This document shows, piece after piece, positions 1 to 12,960 of a stretch of DNA of 64,000 nt. The notes under the pieces are model-generated. The model was not told the DNA's origin. It was given only the letters and a program-made list of their open reading frames with translations, and did not search any database. The stretch is from Plasmopara viticola (Eukaryota; Oomycota; Peronosporomycetes; Peronosporales; Peronosporaceae), in contig MBPM02000002.1 in the NCBI GenBank assembly GCA_001695595.3, positions 1,240,001-1,304,000 on the forward strand, read 5' to 3'. Each line of letters begins with the position of its first letter. The stretch's first letter is position 1. The translations under genes and the position numbers were made by a program.

Positions 1-3000
1 AGACAATCGTGAAGGTTTTGGTGATAAAGGTCTGTCTTCATATCGGGTTGTCGGTTATCATCATTCAACACTGCATTATAAGAGATTAGCAAATTGCCGA
101 GGCTCTAAGAAGGTGACCTTGCCGCTCGGCAACAAGAGCTAGAAACACTTCGTATACCTACTGCCCCGATGTATTTAGGTGTAAACCTTCTCGGCTTTGA
201 TCTCGTCAAATGCTGCATCTAGGGACGAAGTATGACCTCATTTTGGATATGGCCTAGCTAGGGCTACATAAATTAAGAGTAATGGACCTTGGGTGTCTAC
301 TTATCTTGCTTTTATGGTTTTAAATTAGCTCATAGGCCTACCTAGCCGAAGCGTCGACATGGGATCGAAGACTTTATGTGCTAGACATTTAAAATTAAAA
401 AATGGACACGAACGGTGTCCATGCGTCAAACAAGAAAGCTAGAGCTGGACAAGAATTCGTGTTTAAAATATGGGGCGATGCAAATTTTTTTGCCAGGCAC
501 AACGTCCGCTGCATGTCATGAGTGACATGATTTGAGGTAAGCCAAGGCAGTATGACACTGAGCGTAAAGTGGCACATTAGTCACTGAACGGTGCTAGTGA
601 GACACAGCAATCCCTCTATGTCATGGATTTAGGGTTGCTTTTGGGCCAGATTTAATGGACGAGGCGCTATTACTGCGCGTGAAGTGGCCCGTAAAGTGCT
701 TAGCGAGGCTCATGGGGCCCAACATTCACTTCGTAAAATGAGTTTTATAGTTGGCTTTCAGTCAAAGAATCACACGCTTCGGTGCACCCTACCCAAAAAG
801 CAGTGTTTGTAAGAGACAGCAATCGCTGCCGTCCGCATTATGGACGAGGTTCTATTAGTTTATATGTAGTGACGAAACATCAGTTGAACAACGCTTTAGA
901 AAGCAGTGCTCACTACAATCTACAAAGAAACTGTTTGACTGCAGGGCATGATACAAAGGAGCATCCCTGACGATGTACATTGAACCCACTAAGCACGCTT
1001 GTCGTGATATGTCCTTGTTGTACATCAGGCGCACTATTTCAAGAGCGCTGCCCCGCGGAGTATTAAATAACTCTCTGAGCAACGCTCGCCGTATGGCAGC
1101 ATTCGCTGTAGGCGCGGCGTGACATGGTCGATCAAAGTTTAAGATTTTTGTGGCTTTGCCTCTTTGATACGCAAAGAGCGGAAGATTTTGACTGTGCGGG
1201 GATTGCCATGAGCAAAGATTTTGCTCGGCGTCAATGCTACAATGCTCTAATGCACAAATGTCTCGATGCATATATGCGCACTTGAAACAGATTCCATTCT
1301 TAGTGAACGCGACCAAAATTACGCGCTACTGGCAGTCCTTTGGTATGGAGTTCGCGATCGGCCAGCCGAAGGATTCAGTAATCTTAAGCGCAATGGCTCC
1401 ATTGATATAAGTGCTGAACCTGGTGGAAACTGTAGAAACTACACCGTAATTCCTTCACGTTGCAAATCGACAACATGAATCGTCAATGCCACTTGGGATG
1501 TATAAAGACCCTTGTTTAGCAAAACGCTTGAAAAAAGTTCTTTGCAACAGTATCGAGCACAAAAAGGCCGTGGCTTTTTCACGCACATATTATGCGAACG
1601 CAATTTACTTGCTCTGTCAAACTACTCCGATATATATATGTCCCGCGGACCGTGTGGCTTAACAAAGCAATTAAACAACTTCATTAAATACGTGAGACAA
1701 TGTATGCGTGAAAAAATATGGCACTTTTGCGCTCGACACAAACAAAGTCGAAGACATTTAGACCGGGACTCGCCGTAAAAACGACGTTTGCTCTTGCCGC
1801 TACGCAAACAGTCACAATGCCATCAAGCAGCATGCACCCTCGTACTGCGTAGCTTTTATAACTCGGCCGTTTTATTTTATTTCTTCAAATTAGCCTCTTT
1901 GGTTGTACAATCTTGCCGCATAGTCATAGCAAACGGGCTAAGCCCTTCAGAGCCTTTGAAGGTGTTGGACCTAGCTACTAAGTTGCAGACTCGTACAATG
2001 AGTGGTGTAATGACCAATCTGTGATTTTTTTATGTCGCTGTGGCCAAGTTGGATAGAAGGACATGCTGACACTGATGTACTTTATCTCAATCTCAACCAA
2101 AAAAATTGTATTTATACATCATCTGTCTCAATTAGATCGTCCGACTTGTGAGTGTACTCGACCTTACACATCGACACTGTTCCCAGATGCCCTTACATCT
2201 CCTGTAAATGACCTTGCATTCTTCATATACGAGATATCATAAAGTATTAAGATACAGCGAAAAAACTGTAGAGCAAGTTTTCCCAGCAACAGCAACAGAT
2301 CGTTAGCTATCGCTGACGGTGGTCATCGCCTATTCGATCTATCATAAATCCACGTTTCTGAAATTCTTCATGTAAATCAAAAGCATTATGGTTTTGTGCT
2401 TTTCTAGTTTGCATTTGTCTACCAACTGCACATCCGATTGCTTCAATTTTCTGGTTTCGATTCTGCTGTTCTTCTTCAGACTTACGCACGATGCTTTGGC
2501 CCTACCCCGCGCAATTTCATGAGTTGTAAAAGTAAAATATATTGAGGTTTCCTCAAACTTATCCATGACTCTTTCGTCAGGTACATCGCTTTTTGTTTTG
2601 CTATCTCCCATGTCATCATCATCGATTAATTAATAGAAAAGGGAATAAGTTCTTTTTAATGATCATTCTCGTTGTTCTTGTCGACAGAGCACACCTAAGC
2701 GCTCTGCCAATCCATCGATTAAGTGCTGTCATTAAAGACCGTTCTTTTAATGACGCATCCGTCTTTGTTCCAACTTGATCCGCACCATTTCGTTTTCTTT
2801 GGGTTCATTGTGACATACCCGGCTAATATCCAGGCATCCATCCCAACATTGTGGATTTAATCTCGCTTAACGTGCTAAGTGCTAAACAAACACTGCGTCA
2901 AACTTGTCAACTTGCAGACAGGCTAATAAGTGTAGGGCTACTGAGGGTCGCGCCTTGTGTAGCTGTCATATTTTTCAGTGGTGCTGGGCTCTTTGGGCTT

Positions 3001-6000
3001 TCTTGTCGGAGCGTTGAACGAGAGGCTTGCAAACTTAATCGAATGGTTCGTTTATTGTGATTGGTGCTTCACCTTTGTGGTTTTTATTCGTTTATATGCC
3101 TATTTGCCTTTCATAGTAGATGTAATTGATCGGAGGTAGGTTCTCCTTTCTGTGCGTAGCTTCACGGCGACGTGAGTTTTTTTAATACGGGTCAAACGAA
3201 CGCCTCACGCCACTAAAGCGATCACTTTCCTGTTTAATCTAAAAAAATCTTTGTTAAGCCCCTAAGATCCCACTATATTAAATTTAAATGGCCAAATATC
3301 GTAGGATTTCTTCTAGATCGAGTGTAACATGAAATATAGAATTAGACACGTGCAATGAGTTGTAGTAGCTGGATTTATGTGGTACTTACGCTTTGCTAAT
3401 GCAACTTGTGGAATAGGTTGTTCTATGAAATTTGAATACATTGCGTATGACCACATGCGTAAGTATATCATGTTCGGCTTGATACGCAAGCTGATCATGG
3501 TTGGATTGAAGCTGCGTAGTTAATCGAACTGTACAGTTTGATCATGATCTTGTAATACATAAAGTGATTACAGTAGGTAGTGGTCATCACAGCGTTCCAA
3601 ATCAATCTTTTTATCGACATTGGCATGGTCGAAATAAATGTATTCTTGAAATGAAACAACTATCAACATTTATCATTTCTCGATCTTAATAAAAACACCA
3701 AATCATCACCGATTGCTTTTTCGATCGTTTTTAATTTGTAACCGGCAAATTACTAATTACGATAGTCATCATTTTCCAAGAATGCATTTTAGCTCATCTG
3801 ATCAACTACGCACTTGCGGGATATTGTTATCCCCAGTTGGTGGTATTGTGTTAATAAGGACTTAAACCATAAATCAGATTTAAAGTGCTGATTGTTGCGT
3901 CTTTGGCAGCTTGTGAGCTACCTTTCTCGCTACTAAAGAAATTGTTGACGTCATCATGTCGGGCTCTATGAAGATGTCGGCAATTCCGATACGCCACCAA
4001 CGGGCTGTATCAAAGTCTTAATAGATGGTCTTCGAGCTTGAGTCACGATACTCGACTTGCGCGTCCATACTTATCTGCTGTCCCAGGGTGCATCATGAGT
4101 TTCTTCAGCAAATACGAGGTTACAATACTCGTAAAAACAATTTGTATGGAGCCTAAAGAAAAAAGTGGCTCACTATCGTGAGCTTTCTGAAGGACTTAGC
4201 TGGCGTATCTGCTAGATCAATAATAAAGATAACGAACTTATTGATTATAATTTAAAGGCAAATTCCTGAGTGTGATGCAAGACCAGATTGCCAACTTATG
4301 GGATGCAACAACTTCAGTACTAACTTGCTACAAATAATCCGCAGTCACAATGGTATTACTGCTAAACGAGTGAACCTTATCACCAGTATTTGCAACGACG
4401 TGTTCAATTAACAAAGTCTCCCTCCGAATAATGAACGGACACTTTTCAGCGTCTAATTTAGGCTCGACTTGTCAACAAAGATATGGTCGCTAATAAATAG
4501 CAATAATACCTTTTTTTTAACCTCACGTCAAGAAGTCCTTGACGCGCAATGCTCACCCACAAAAATATTTGCAGTCGGTGATGATAGCCATTAGATAGAT
4601 ACGGCGACGAGCATGCAATTATCGTCCATTTAATACTTCAGCGTAAAAATGCTAGACTATCCCCCGAGTATTGTACTCGCCTCTTAAGCTGATGCCACGG
4701 ATAAACTTGCACACAAGCCAAATTTCAGAGAAAGTGTTTGCGGTTTGTTATCCCCTAAAGTAGGATATTTACCAAGCAAATCGATTTACGTTATTTTGAG
4801 TCTCGAAGTTGAATACTTCTTTACAGAAAGTGTCTACACTTCTATAGGATAAGTTGCTATATGTGCCCCCTACAATTATCGAGGAATACTATACCAAAAA
4901 TCTTACCCCACCTTGGAGGACGACCATACTGCGACCATTGACGAAGTATCTCATCAGTAAAATTTGCCAGGTGGGATGTAATCTACCTATACTGTATTTT
5001 TCTATTCCCCAAAATCAGGGTTTAAATTGTCGTCGACGGACACTAAAGCTTCTTCCTGCACGCTTTCTAAGCAAGGTAATATGTATTTATTCGTACATAG
5101 GAATCATTCGTTTCCACCCGAAGAAGTCGTTTACATAAATAATCTTTTAGATCTAAGATATATAGTGTGCCCTCCTCCATCGATCGAATGCACAATTAAA
5201 GATATTGGTTAGTCTATGGCTGGCTGTTTTTGCGGACCTTCCAGCTACAATTTATTTAGAATGCATCGCTGCGTTCGAGCTCTACGAGCAAAGCTTGCAC
5301 TATATAGCCAAAGCAACGATTTCAGCGATCTCTGGTGAAAGGGGATTTAGCTAAAAATATAGTTTCTTATATTAGAAGAATATAGCCGTTCTATTCAAAT
5401 CAGCAACATTTTATGTCGATAGACAAGTATATATCCATCCAGTGGTCGGGCCAATAACTGAACAAGTGCCCATGTGAATACTTCACTCAGATGTTTTGTT
5501 GTATATAACTTTGGGAAGAAGTAGTCGTAAGTATTGTTTTTATAAGTCAAACGTTGATTTTTATTAACGATCATCCATTGATTTCTAGCAGCCAAAATTG
5601 CGCAAGTATTCATGAAGTTAAAAAGGTCGATGACCTCCAATCGTGGTTGCCACTCTCAAATGGATCAAAATTGAATCTGCTCAGCTATGAGCTAAGGGTA
5701 AACCCGCTTCCCACGTGATTTTGCAGTGAAATCGATGACACTGAAAGGTAGTCGAGATCTCAAAGCACTTCATCTTCGACAATGTCGTAAGTTTGCTCAG
5801 TCCCGAATTTGAACCGCTCTGAGTGGGTTTGAATAAATATGACACTATCAAAGAAGCACCAAAGATGATCACCAATATATCATGCAGCCCAACACTCATT
5901 ACACCAGCTTCGTGCTTACACATGGCTTCTCCAAATGTGGCTCTATTGTTTCTTGTGTCATTGTCAGGTTGGGGTTATTTCTTGATTGCGTAACGCACGA

Positions 6001-6525
6001 AAGCTTACACAGAATACAAAGAAATGTCTACGCCATACTACAAAGTATTAGTCAATGACGATTGTCCAAAAAGATTCCACGGGGGATATACCGCACAATA
6101 TACCCAACAGAAAAGAATTAATATCAGGTTTATTTTTTACAGTGTCTGCGTACAAGCAAACATTATAGATACTTATCACACTCATCTGAATTAGGCTCAA
6201 GAGCATTCTGTAGTCAAACAGATCACGATGCTTTATGTATTAGTACCGTGTGTCCAGGCCATAATCACGCTGTCGCCCCTTTGCTAATACGTCTTATATT
6301 GCGAAAATTGCGTAGATGTTACGCAAGTGATGCTCATGTGATCTGAGAACAAAACAGACGTCGTTGCTGGCCATATTTTCAAGTTTTAAATTCCACTTGG
6401 TTTTTTTTACTCTTGTGAAATCGACTACAATTCTGCAATATGCTCATTGTTGCTGTAGAGACTTTCTTGTTGTGTATAGCAAAAAAAAATGACTCGACTG
6501 CATCATTTTTACTAAAATTTTACAG

Positions 6526-6780
6526 ATATGCTGGCCTTCATTTCTTGAGCATCTGAGTGGTATCGAGCAATTACGCGATATTGCTGACAAAAGTGCAAAG
6601 CTGCTTAATCTTCAACCTCGCGGAGTATTGAATGAAGACTTTGTACAGAAAGACCCAATTCTCGAAATCTTTCGCTACATGCCGCTCACTCTGCGCATCT
6701 TCAGCCTTGGCATATTCGCCCTCCCCCGCGCGACGCTTGCACTACATCATGCAAACAATGCAACCATTTCAAAACTGTGA
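6526..6780 (+). pseudogene. Possible orphan terminal exon (about 84 codons)
   Basis: A polypyrimidine-rich acceptor with a CTAAA-like branch region ends in TTTTACAG at 6525 and is followed by an 84-codon open frame that closes with TGA at 6778-6780. The peptide looks protein-like: an amphipathic LEHLSGIEQLRDIADKSAK stretch, then DPILEIFRYM and a hydrophobic Leu/Ile/Phe-rich tail. No ATG-initiated upstream exon could be joined with confidence. It may be the last exon of an unrecognised gene or a fragment of a degraded one. No family was recognised. Confidence 0.25.
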
Positions 6781-7639
6781 TATGATTTCACAATGCTATA
6801 GCCCGGCCAAGAAGTCCAAAACCAACACAAAAGCAAGGAATACACAGCACAACACGCGATCAAACCGCCAGCGTACGATGACATATGCTTCTTCCGGGTT
6901 CCAGGTCTTCAGTCACTAAGTGCTTAATATTAACTTCTTTGGTGATGACCGGATTCTCATTTTACAAATTAAATGGCATACAAATGCTCAATTAGTGTAC
7001 AAGCCTACTACCTGAGCTATCAGCATCGAAGTACTCGTCGTTCCGCCCGCATTACTGAACGCTCAAAATTTACAAGACAATAAAGCTGAAGACTAGTCGT
7101 CTATCGTCAGTGCCAGTTTCTTTGTGCTACACTCGAAAAATTGTATTTCTCTGATATACTTTTAACCTATTTTCAGCAATATCAATGAAGATTTTGACAT
7201 ATTAAAAGAGCAATACAAACAACACACTAAGAATGTCTCGTACAGTCCTGCGGACGTCACTAGTGTTTAATTGTCTTATGAGTTGCGAGCTCAGATCTCT
7301 ATCCTCGTTTGAGTATGAGACAAGGCGCACTTTCTCGTGTGCTGTCTCTGTATGAGAACTGAACTTTATTTAGGTATGGACAAAGCAACGGATCAAAGAG
7401 GTGAAGGCTTGATCTTTGTGTAAAGGACGAAATTTACAGTGGATATCATTTGCAATATTTTTTTGTTACATCGTGCCGCCCCATTTTTTGCATTATGTAG
7501 CCCGATGTGGAGACACATGCGTCATTGAAAAATGTTTATCAAAAACCTATAATGGCCTGGCTCAAGCATTTCAAGTTGCAACGCATTTTGCTTCGTTGAC
7601 AGCTGATATAACACAGTCGCGGAGGAAGCTGACCGTCGG

Positions 7640-7975
7640 TCGAGGCTGAGGCGCGGGCGAGGCAAAGTCGTAAAGGAAAAGAAGCGTTTATTACCTAAAG
7701 CGTATTAAGAAGTGATATAAAATGAAGGAATTTTGCGACTTATTTTCTTGCTACAGCCTAACTGGTGGCTCTTAATCATCTGCTGCTACCACCTAAAAGA
7801 TGCCATTTTTCTTGTTTCCATTTGGCTCTTTACACATCCTATAATACTTTCGACTAATATGGCCTCTTGGTTTCCAATGATCATGGGACATCTGAAACTG
7901 TCTTCTCGGTGGCACTGTATGATCGCCGATTCCTATGGATAGTGCTACTGCATATGTAATTTGGAAATATCTTAT
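7640..7975. repeat. Degenerate dispersed repeat, copy 1
   Basis: Resembles 45475-45745 in the same order and orientation. Shared blocks include GAGGCAAAGTCGTAAAG versus GAGGCGAAGTCGGTAAAG, CTACAGCCTAACTGGTGGCTC versus CTACAGCCTACCTGATGGCTC, and TCCTAT...GCATATGTA...TTTGGA near the right end. Identity is patchy with indels, so both are old copies. The frame carries stops in copy 1. The nature of the parent element is unknown; a transposon end or a duplicated coding tail are both possible. Confidence 0.45.
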
Positions 7976-8423
7976 TTTTATGCGTAAAAGCCGTTACCGA
8001 CAAAATTGCCGAAGACAACCATTACGTATAAGCTGAAGTGGCTGTTTTTGTTTTCCATGCATCATTTTTCTTCTTGTAAGGCATAAAATCCTCGGTTTTC
8101 GAACTAAATTTTTTTGCGAAGGTCCATGTCGGCAGTGTGTCTCCTAGCACATTCCTTCTCATACCCTTGAAGCGTTCCAGCATTCTCCCAATATGTAGGG
8201 GGAGGTGCAAAAAACAGCTTGCGAAACATGTGTGTCCATCTAAATAATGTTGCTAAAATAATATAACTCACCAATACTTCGGCAACAACAGCTGCTCGGA
8301 CAGAAAATACGCGCTTGGAACTTCCAGATTTGTTTTCATAACAAGTGTGAGAACGGAATTTAGCATTGACGCACTCGGCCCTTTACACAGACGGCATCGC
8401 AAATAGAGAAAACTCAACTAAAA

Positions 8424-8513
8424 AGAGAAACCGTTAATTTCCACTCACCCTTTTTCATAACTTCCACTCACCCTCTTGTTTATTGGTCAAATTCTGTTTA
8501 ATGTCATTGCGCC
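8424..8513. repeat. Left terminal inverted repeat of MULE
   Basis: Begins near AGAGAAACCGTTAATTT and ends near GTCATTGCGCCGC. Its reverse complement matches 10709-10798 along almost its whole length with a few substitutions and 1-bp indels. It contains two copies of TCCACTCACCC about 20 bp apart, which could be transposase-binding sub-repeats. Confidence 0.85.
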
Positions 8514-8586
8514 GCTCTTACACCAAACTCTCAAGACGTGCTCACGCGCACGTATCCGCAGTGCATAGCACACTTGAGTACTCCCG

Positions 8587-10398
8587 ATGAATAGCTTAGC
8601 TCCACCTCCTGCTCTTAAGTATCAGTCTCTGCAAGAAGCCAAGGACGCAATTTGTGCCCATGCACTAAGAGAAGGATATGCCTTGACGGTCTTGCATACC
8701 AGACGGGTTGGTAACAATAAAGAAGGTGCAATTAAAGCTATCATACTCGACCGTTCAAGAGGACGGCGTACAAAAAGCAAGGAACAAGAGCCTGTTCAGA
8801 AGCGAATACGAACGGGTTCTGGCAGCTCTACTGGATGTCTTTTCAGTGCCAGTATACGTCAAGAGAGCGGCCTTTGGCAGTTACAAGTTGACAATGGGGA
8901 ACACAACCATGATGCCTTTGCGCACCAGGCTGCACACCCACAGGGACGCGCTTTATCAGGTGACCAACGCGCTTCGTTATTGAGTTTGGAACAAGCTGGT
9001 GTGAATCCTGCACGGATTATTACCGCTTTGCGTCAAGAGTCTGGCATAATGTCAACACCGCAAGACATCTACAACATCCGCGCATCTCATCGTGTCAACT
9101 TGTTAGCAGGGCGAACCCCACTCGCCGCCTTACTTGACAGCCTTGCTGGCAATACCCGTTATTTTGCAAAACGTGATGCAGAGCAGAAGATAACACATCT
9201 ACTAATCATATCACCGACCGCCAAAGAAATTTGTCAGAAGTTCAGCGCCGGCTGTTTTTGGATAGTTGATGCTACCTACAAAACGAACAGGTACAACTTC
9301 CCGCTTTTGTATGTCGTTGGTGTAACGGCATTAAATACAGCTTTCACCTTCGCCTATTGCTTTATACAGAGTAGATCAACACAGGACTATATCTGAGCAA
9401 TGGGTCGCCTGCATGATGTCTTCCTGCAATACAGCATTGACACCAATGGCGCCTTTGTGACTGACCAAGAACTTGCCTTAATGAACGCCCTTGGTGAAGT
9501 TTTCCCGAACGCAAATGGTCTTCTTTGTCGGTGGCATATTTGCAAGAATATACTTGCAAGGCAGAGAAGACCGTTCGCTACGCAGAAGGCCTGGGAAAAC
9601 CTTTTGAAGCAATGGAATGTCCTCGTTGCCAAAGACAATTTTTTGATTACGAAGTTTGTCTTGCGGCAATGCGCACAGAATTTAGCGCCCATGCTCCTGT
9701 GTTGCGGTATGTTGAAGATACTTGGCTCGTCTGGAAGGACAACTTTGTGGCCGCTTGCCTCCGAAACAAGCGTCATTACGGACATGTCACGACGTCACGT
9801 GTCGAAAGTGCTCATTCTGCTTTGAAGAAATGGTCTGTGTAAACAGGTAGTTTGCTGACAGTTGATGCTGCCGTGAAGCTTGCATGCGACGGTCAACTTG
9901 CAGTGATAATGCAGGAGAATGTGAGGCAGAGGGATATTGCCAATATGCAGTTTGGCCCCAGGCCATGGGTAAAATCTCGGTGGCAGGTATGAAGCTTGCC
10001 TATGGCGCATACAAACGCCGATTTGACGACGGACATCGCGACACGAAGCATGTGATATGTCAACGCCTAATCAAATCATCAATGAGCCATCCTTGCCGTC
10101 ATGCCCTGCTTGGACGAACAGAGCCTCTTTTTGTGGACAATTTTGATTAACATTGGCGCTTATTGCAGCCCCTAGAGTCATAGAGAGGAAAAACACTCCG
10201 ACTCTGGAAGAGGCTCTATCAAAATTCACCAGTGAATTCTCGATCGCTGGAGATCATCGCAAAAGGGTCCTGCTTGACCACATTCTGGAGAGTCCCGCGG
10301 GTAATACGCAAGACCGGATCGCGTGCAAACAAGTTGACGGCTCTCAGGATCTACGTAGCGTGATCCGTCACATTTTGAATATGTGGAGAATTCACTGA
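8587..10398 (+). pseudogene. MULE/FAR1-like transposase, broken
   Basis: The first 269 codons form one frame with an N-terminal FAR1-like region and the start of the MULE catalytic domain (IVDATYKTN with the first acidic residue). The frame is cut by an in-frame TGA at 9394-9396, most simply a Trp codon mutated to stop. It resumes at once with VTDQELALMNALGE (second acidic residue). A short frame change follows at a T-run near 9640, then TTSRVESAHSALKK, a TAA at 9841, and at least one more frame change before a SWIM-type HPCRH motif around 10090 and a C-terminal tail ending near 10398. At least two stops and two shifts make this a pseudogene. Confidence 0.85.
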
Positions 10399-10708
10399 TT
10401 CCTCAGCGACGGCGCAGGTGTAGAATCTGTACCCAAGAAGGTCACAACTCAAGGACTTGTAATTAAGGCCGTGCACCGCCAGCCTGATCAGAATAGTGCC
10501 TTTCATAGAGTTGTTGCTGTAGTCTGCATCACCATCCCTTGGTAGCTATATCAATAATTAGAAGTCTTTCTTTCTCATACATATATCCAAAATATACTGC
10601 ACCAATTAGCAGTAGTTACCCTGCCGTATTACGATGGTAAACAGAATAGCAGCTCGTGCAAATGGCTGCCGGGCGAAAAGTACGTTTCACGGTGAACCAA
10701 AGATTTGT

Positions 10709-10798
10709 GGCGCGATGACATTAAACAAAATTTGACCAATAAACAAGGGGATGAGTGGTAATTAATATAAGGGTGAGTGGAAATTAACGGTTCTCTTA
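10709..10798. repeat. Right terminal inverted repeat of MULE
   Basis: Inverted partner of 8424-8513. It runs from GCGCGATGACATTAAAC to GTTCTCTT and keeps both internal GAGTGG sub-repeats. Divergence between arms is limited to a few substitutions and small indels. Confidence 0.85.
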
Positions 10799-10976
10799 AA
10801 AAAGGTGTGGAAAGTTTGTATGATTTATATAGGATTTCACATACTGTTGTACTTTAACGATACTTTAAAATAATATGAGGCCCATGATTTTCTACCAATT
10901 AGAGCAAACTTTCGCAGTAATTGATGCCGAATAAAACTGCATAGCGTCTGATGGAACAAAATATAGAATAAGCTAT

Positions 10977-12008
10977 TTACTCGCCAGTGTAGTGTGGCTT
11001 GCGTTTTTCTTTAAAAGCCACGAGCCCTTCGATGCGATCCTTCGTCGGAACCACCTGAGCATAACAGGCATTTTCGAAAGCCATGCCAGATGATATGTCC
11101 ATCTCGGAGCCTTTCATAATGGCCTCCTTCGCCATACGAACACCGACTGGTCCATTAGGGAGGATCTCTCGCGCTATTTCCAGTGCCTTATCGTAGGCGT
11201 TGCCATCAGGAACAGCGTAGTCAACCAGTCCAATTTGTTCAGCAGCCTTCGAATCAAGGCGCCGGCTTGTGAAAATAAGCTCTTTTGCTTTCGAGATGCC
11301 TGTGTAAATAATAGCATCACGAACGAAACGAAATGTTAAATTCAATCACCAAAGCCCACATCGTAATTTGTTACCGTACCGATCAGACGAGATGCACGTT
11401 GAGTACCACCAGCTCCTGGAAGGATCGCCAGAGACGTCTCCGGAAATCCGAGGATAGCCTTGGCACCAGCAATGCGAAGATCGCAAGCTAAGGCCAGTTC
11501 CAGGCCGCCACCAAGTGCAGCCCCTTCTATGGCAGCGATGGTCGGCATAGGAAGCTGTTCAAGATCCGTAAAGCCTGTGCGGTAGTTACGCGAGCTGGCT
11601 GCGGCCTGTATGGATATATAATACGTAACCGTCACATATCCTGAGACTAATCCTCTTTTTAATTGCAAGGAAGTTCTCTACCTCTGGTTGTGTCATACCG
11701 AGACGCTCCTTCAAGTCCGCCCCTGCACAAAAGACTTTAGGAACGACGCTCTGTAGAACTACTACTCGAACTCTGGAGTCAAAGCGGATCTGTTCTAGAG
11801 CCTGGCGAAACTCGGCCATGAACTGACGACCCAATGCATTGCGTGCCTCTGGGCGGTCCATGCTTAAGACCACAATACCCGCATCCTTGCCGCCAAGCCT
11901 GTCTATTTTAAACTGTGTAGAGTTGGCAAGGGATTCCAGCCAGCGAGCTGTACGGCCCCCAGCTGTCTTACGCGCGGTAGCGCGCACTAGGCTCGCATGC
12001 AATGTCAT
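10977..12008 (-). CDS. Enoyl-CoA hydratase, AUH/methylglutaconyl-CoA hydratase type, mitochondrial
   Basis: Crotonase-fold hydratase, likely acting in mitochondrial leucine or fatty-acid breakdown; AUH in animals hydrates 3-methylglutaconyl-CoA. Three exons join in frame: 12008-11648, 11574-11380 and 11299-10977, about 292 aa. The second intron (GTACGG...ACACAG, 80 nt) is clear. The first (73 nt, donor GTCTCA) is less certain. Visible signatures are [10 protein letters not shown], the oxyanion-hole segment [18 protein letters not shown], the catalytic-Glu segment [17 protein letters not shown] and the C-terminal [12 protein letters not shown] typical of AUH. The first 25 residues are Arg-rich and nearly free of acidic residues, consistent with a mitochondrial presequence. 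It shares a 142-bp divergent promoter region with eL15. The substrate is inferred from family resemblance only. Confidence 0.9.
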
Positions 12009-12150
12009 ATCTCACAACTTCAAGTCGTGCAAAGTGATGTGGTGCACAGAGCAACATATCGTACTTAGCGTATTTTGTCCTTGGTGCAATGACTGGCCAG
12101 GCTGCGCCGCCATCGCCGCAATACATTCCATTTAGCAAAGTCGTAGAATT
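12009..12150. promoter_or_regulatory. Divergent promoter region with an Inr-like element
   Basis: Only 142 bp separate the start codons of the hydratase (minus) and eL15 (plus), so both promoters must lie here or overlap the neighbouring gene. On the eL15 side, TTCCATTTAG at 12127-12136 fits the oomycete initiator core (YCAWTTY) and lies about 20 bp upstream of the ATG. The match is short, so the call is tentative. Confidence 0.45.
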
Positions 12151-12771
12151 ATGGGAGCCTACAAGTACTTGGAAGAGCTTTGGAAGCGCAAACAGTCGGA
12201 TGTGCTGCGCTTTTTGTTGCGAGTGCGTGCCTGGGAATACCGTCAGCTTCCCGTAATTCATCGCGTGACGGGCCCCACTCGTGTAGACAAGGCTCGCCGT
12301 TTGGGTTACAAGGCCAAACAGGGATTTGTGATTGTGCGCGTTGCCGTACGTCGCGGTGGCCGCAAGCGCCCGAATTCGAAGGGTATTGTGTACGGTAAAC
12401 CCAAGCACCACGGTATCAACGAGCTAAAATTCGAACGCAACCTACGCTCTGTGGCTGAAGAACGTGCTGGCAACAAGTTTACGAACTTGCGCGTGCTTAA
12501 TTCATACTGGGTGAACCAAGATGCCACGCACAAGTATTTTGAAATCATTATGGTGGACCATTCGCACAAGGTCATCCGCCGTGATCCACGCATCAACTGG
12601 ATTGTGAACGCTGTGCACAAGGGCCGCCAGCAGCGTGGTCTTACGTCGGCTGGCCGCCAGGGCCGTGGCCTGCGCAAGCGTGGCCACCGTGCCAACAAGA
12701 TTATTGGTTCGTCATTCCGCCAGAACTGGAAGCGTCGCAATACACTTTCACTGCGTCGTTACCGCTCGTAA
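12151..12771 (+). CDS. RPL15: 60S ribosomal protein eL15
   Basis: Complete intronless 206-residue protein, the expected size for eukaryotic eL15 (about 204 aa). It opens with [18 protein letters not shown] and contains [20 protein letters not shown], the [12 protein letters not shown] segment and the highly basic tail ending LSLRRYRS, all family hallmarks. It is a structural protein of the large ribosomal subunit that contacts 28S/5.8S rRNA. Codon use is more G+C-rich at third positions than the flanking DNA, as expected for a highly expressed gene. Long antisense open frames over this gene are composition artefacts. Confidence 0.98.
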   Translation: MGAYKYLEELWKRKQSDVLRFLLRVRAWEYRQLPVIHRVTGPTRVDKARRLGYKAKQGFVIVRVAVRRGGRKRPNSKGIVYGKPKHHGINELKFERNLRSVAEERAGNKFTNLRVLNSYWVNQDATHKYFEIIMVDHSHKVIRRDPRINWIVNAVHKGRQQRGLTSAGRQGRGLRKRGHRANKIIGSSFRQNWKRRNTLSLRRYRS

Positions 12772-12960
12772 ATGTCGCGCTAATTCTTTGCAACGAAAGA
12801 TTGGTGCAATTCTGGCCGATGTTGCCTCAATGGCATGTTAAATGAATGCGACTTTGCTGGTGTCTTTATTGGATGTTGTTTCATTGTCATTTGTATTAAA
12901 GTGCGCTGTTAATAAGCAGATGTACTAACTGTAGAATATACTTTTGGCGACGTGCAACTT

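Larger units (their letters stand above)
1..8423. other. Gene-poor A+T-rich stretch
   Basis: No convincing complete gene is visible in these 8.4 kb. Open frames are all short (under about 155 codons), overlap on opposite strands, have no recognisable domain and no family-like splice pattern. Two things are listed separately: a possible terminal exon at 6526-6780, and a degenerate repeat at about 7640-7975 related to a copy near 45.5 kb. Composition resembles the repeat-rich inter-island DNA of oomycete genomes. Lineage-specific genes with no known relatives could be missed here. Confidence 0.6.
8424..10798 (+). mobile_element. Mutator-like (MULE) transposon, degenerate
   Basis: About 2.4 kb element bounded by near-identical inverted repeats of about 90 bp (8424-8513 and 10709-10798) enclosing a decayed transposase with an N-terminal FAR1-like region, MULE catalytic core and SWIM zinc finger. 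TIR length, architecture and size fit Mutator-like elements. No clean 9-bp target-site duplication could be defined because both flanks are A-rich. The element cannot encode an intact transposase, but its ends look well preserved, so it could still be mobilised in trans. Confidence 0.85.

Noticed and set aside
855..1316. 153-codon minus-strand frame near the left end
   Set aside because: No domain, odd residue order and no splice or start context; it overlaps another open frame on the plus strand. Length alone was not enough.
11968..12740. Long minus-strand frames overlapping eL15 and the hydratase start
   Set aside because: They are antisense to an unmistakable ribosomal protein and have arginine-rich, low-information sequence caused by its codon composition.
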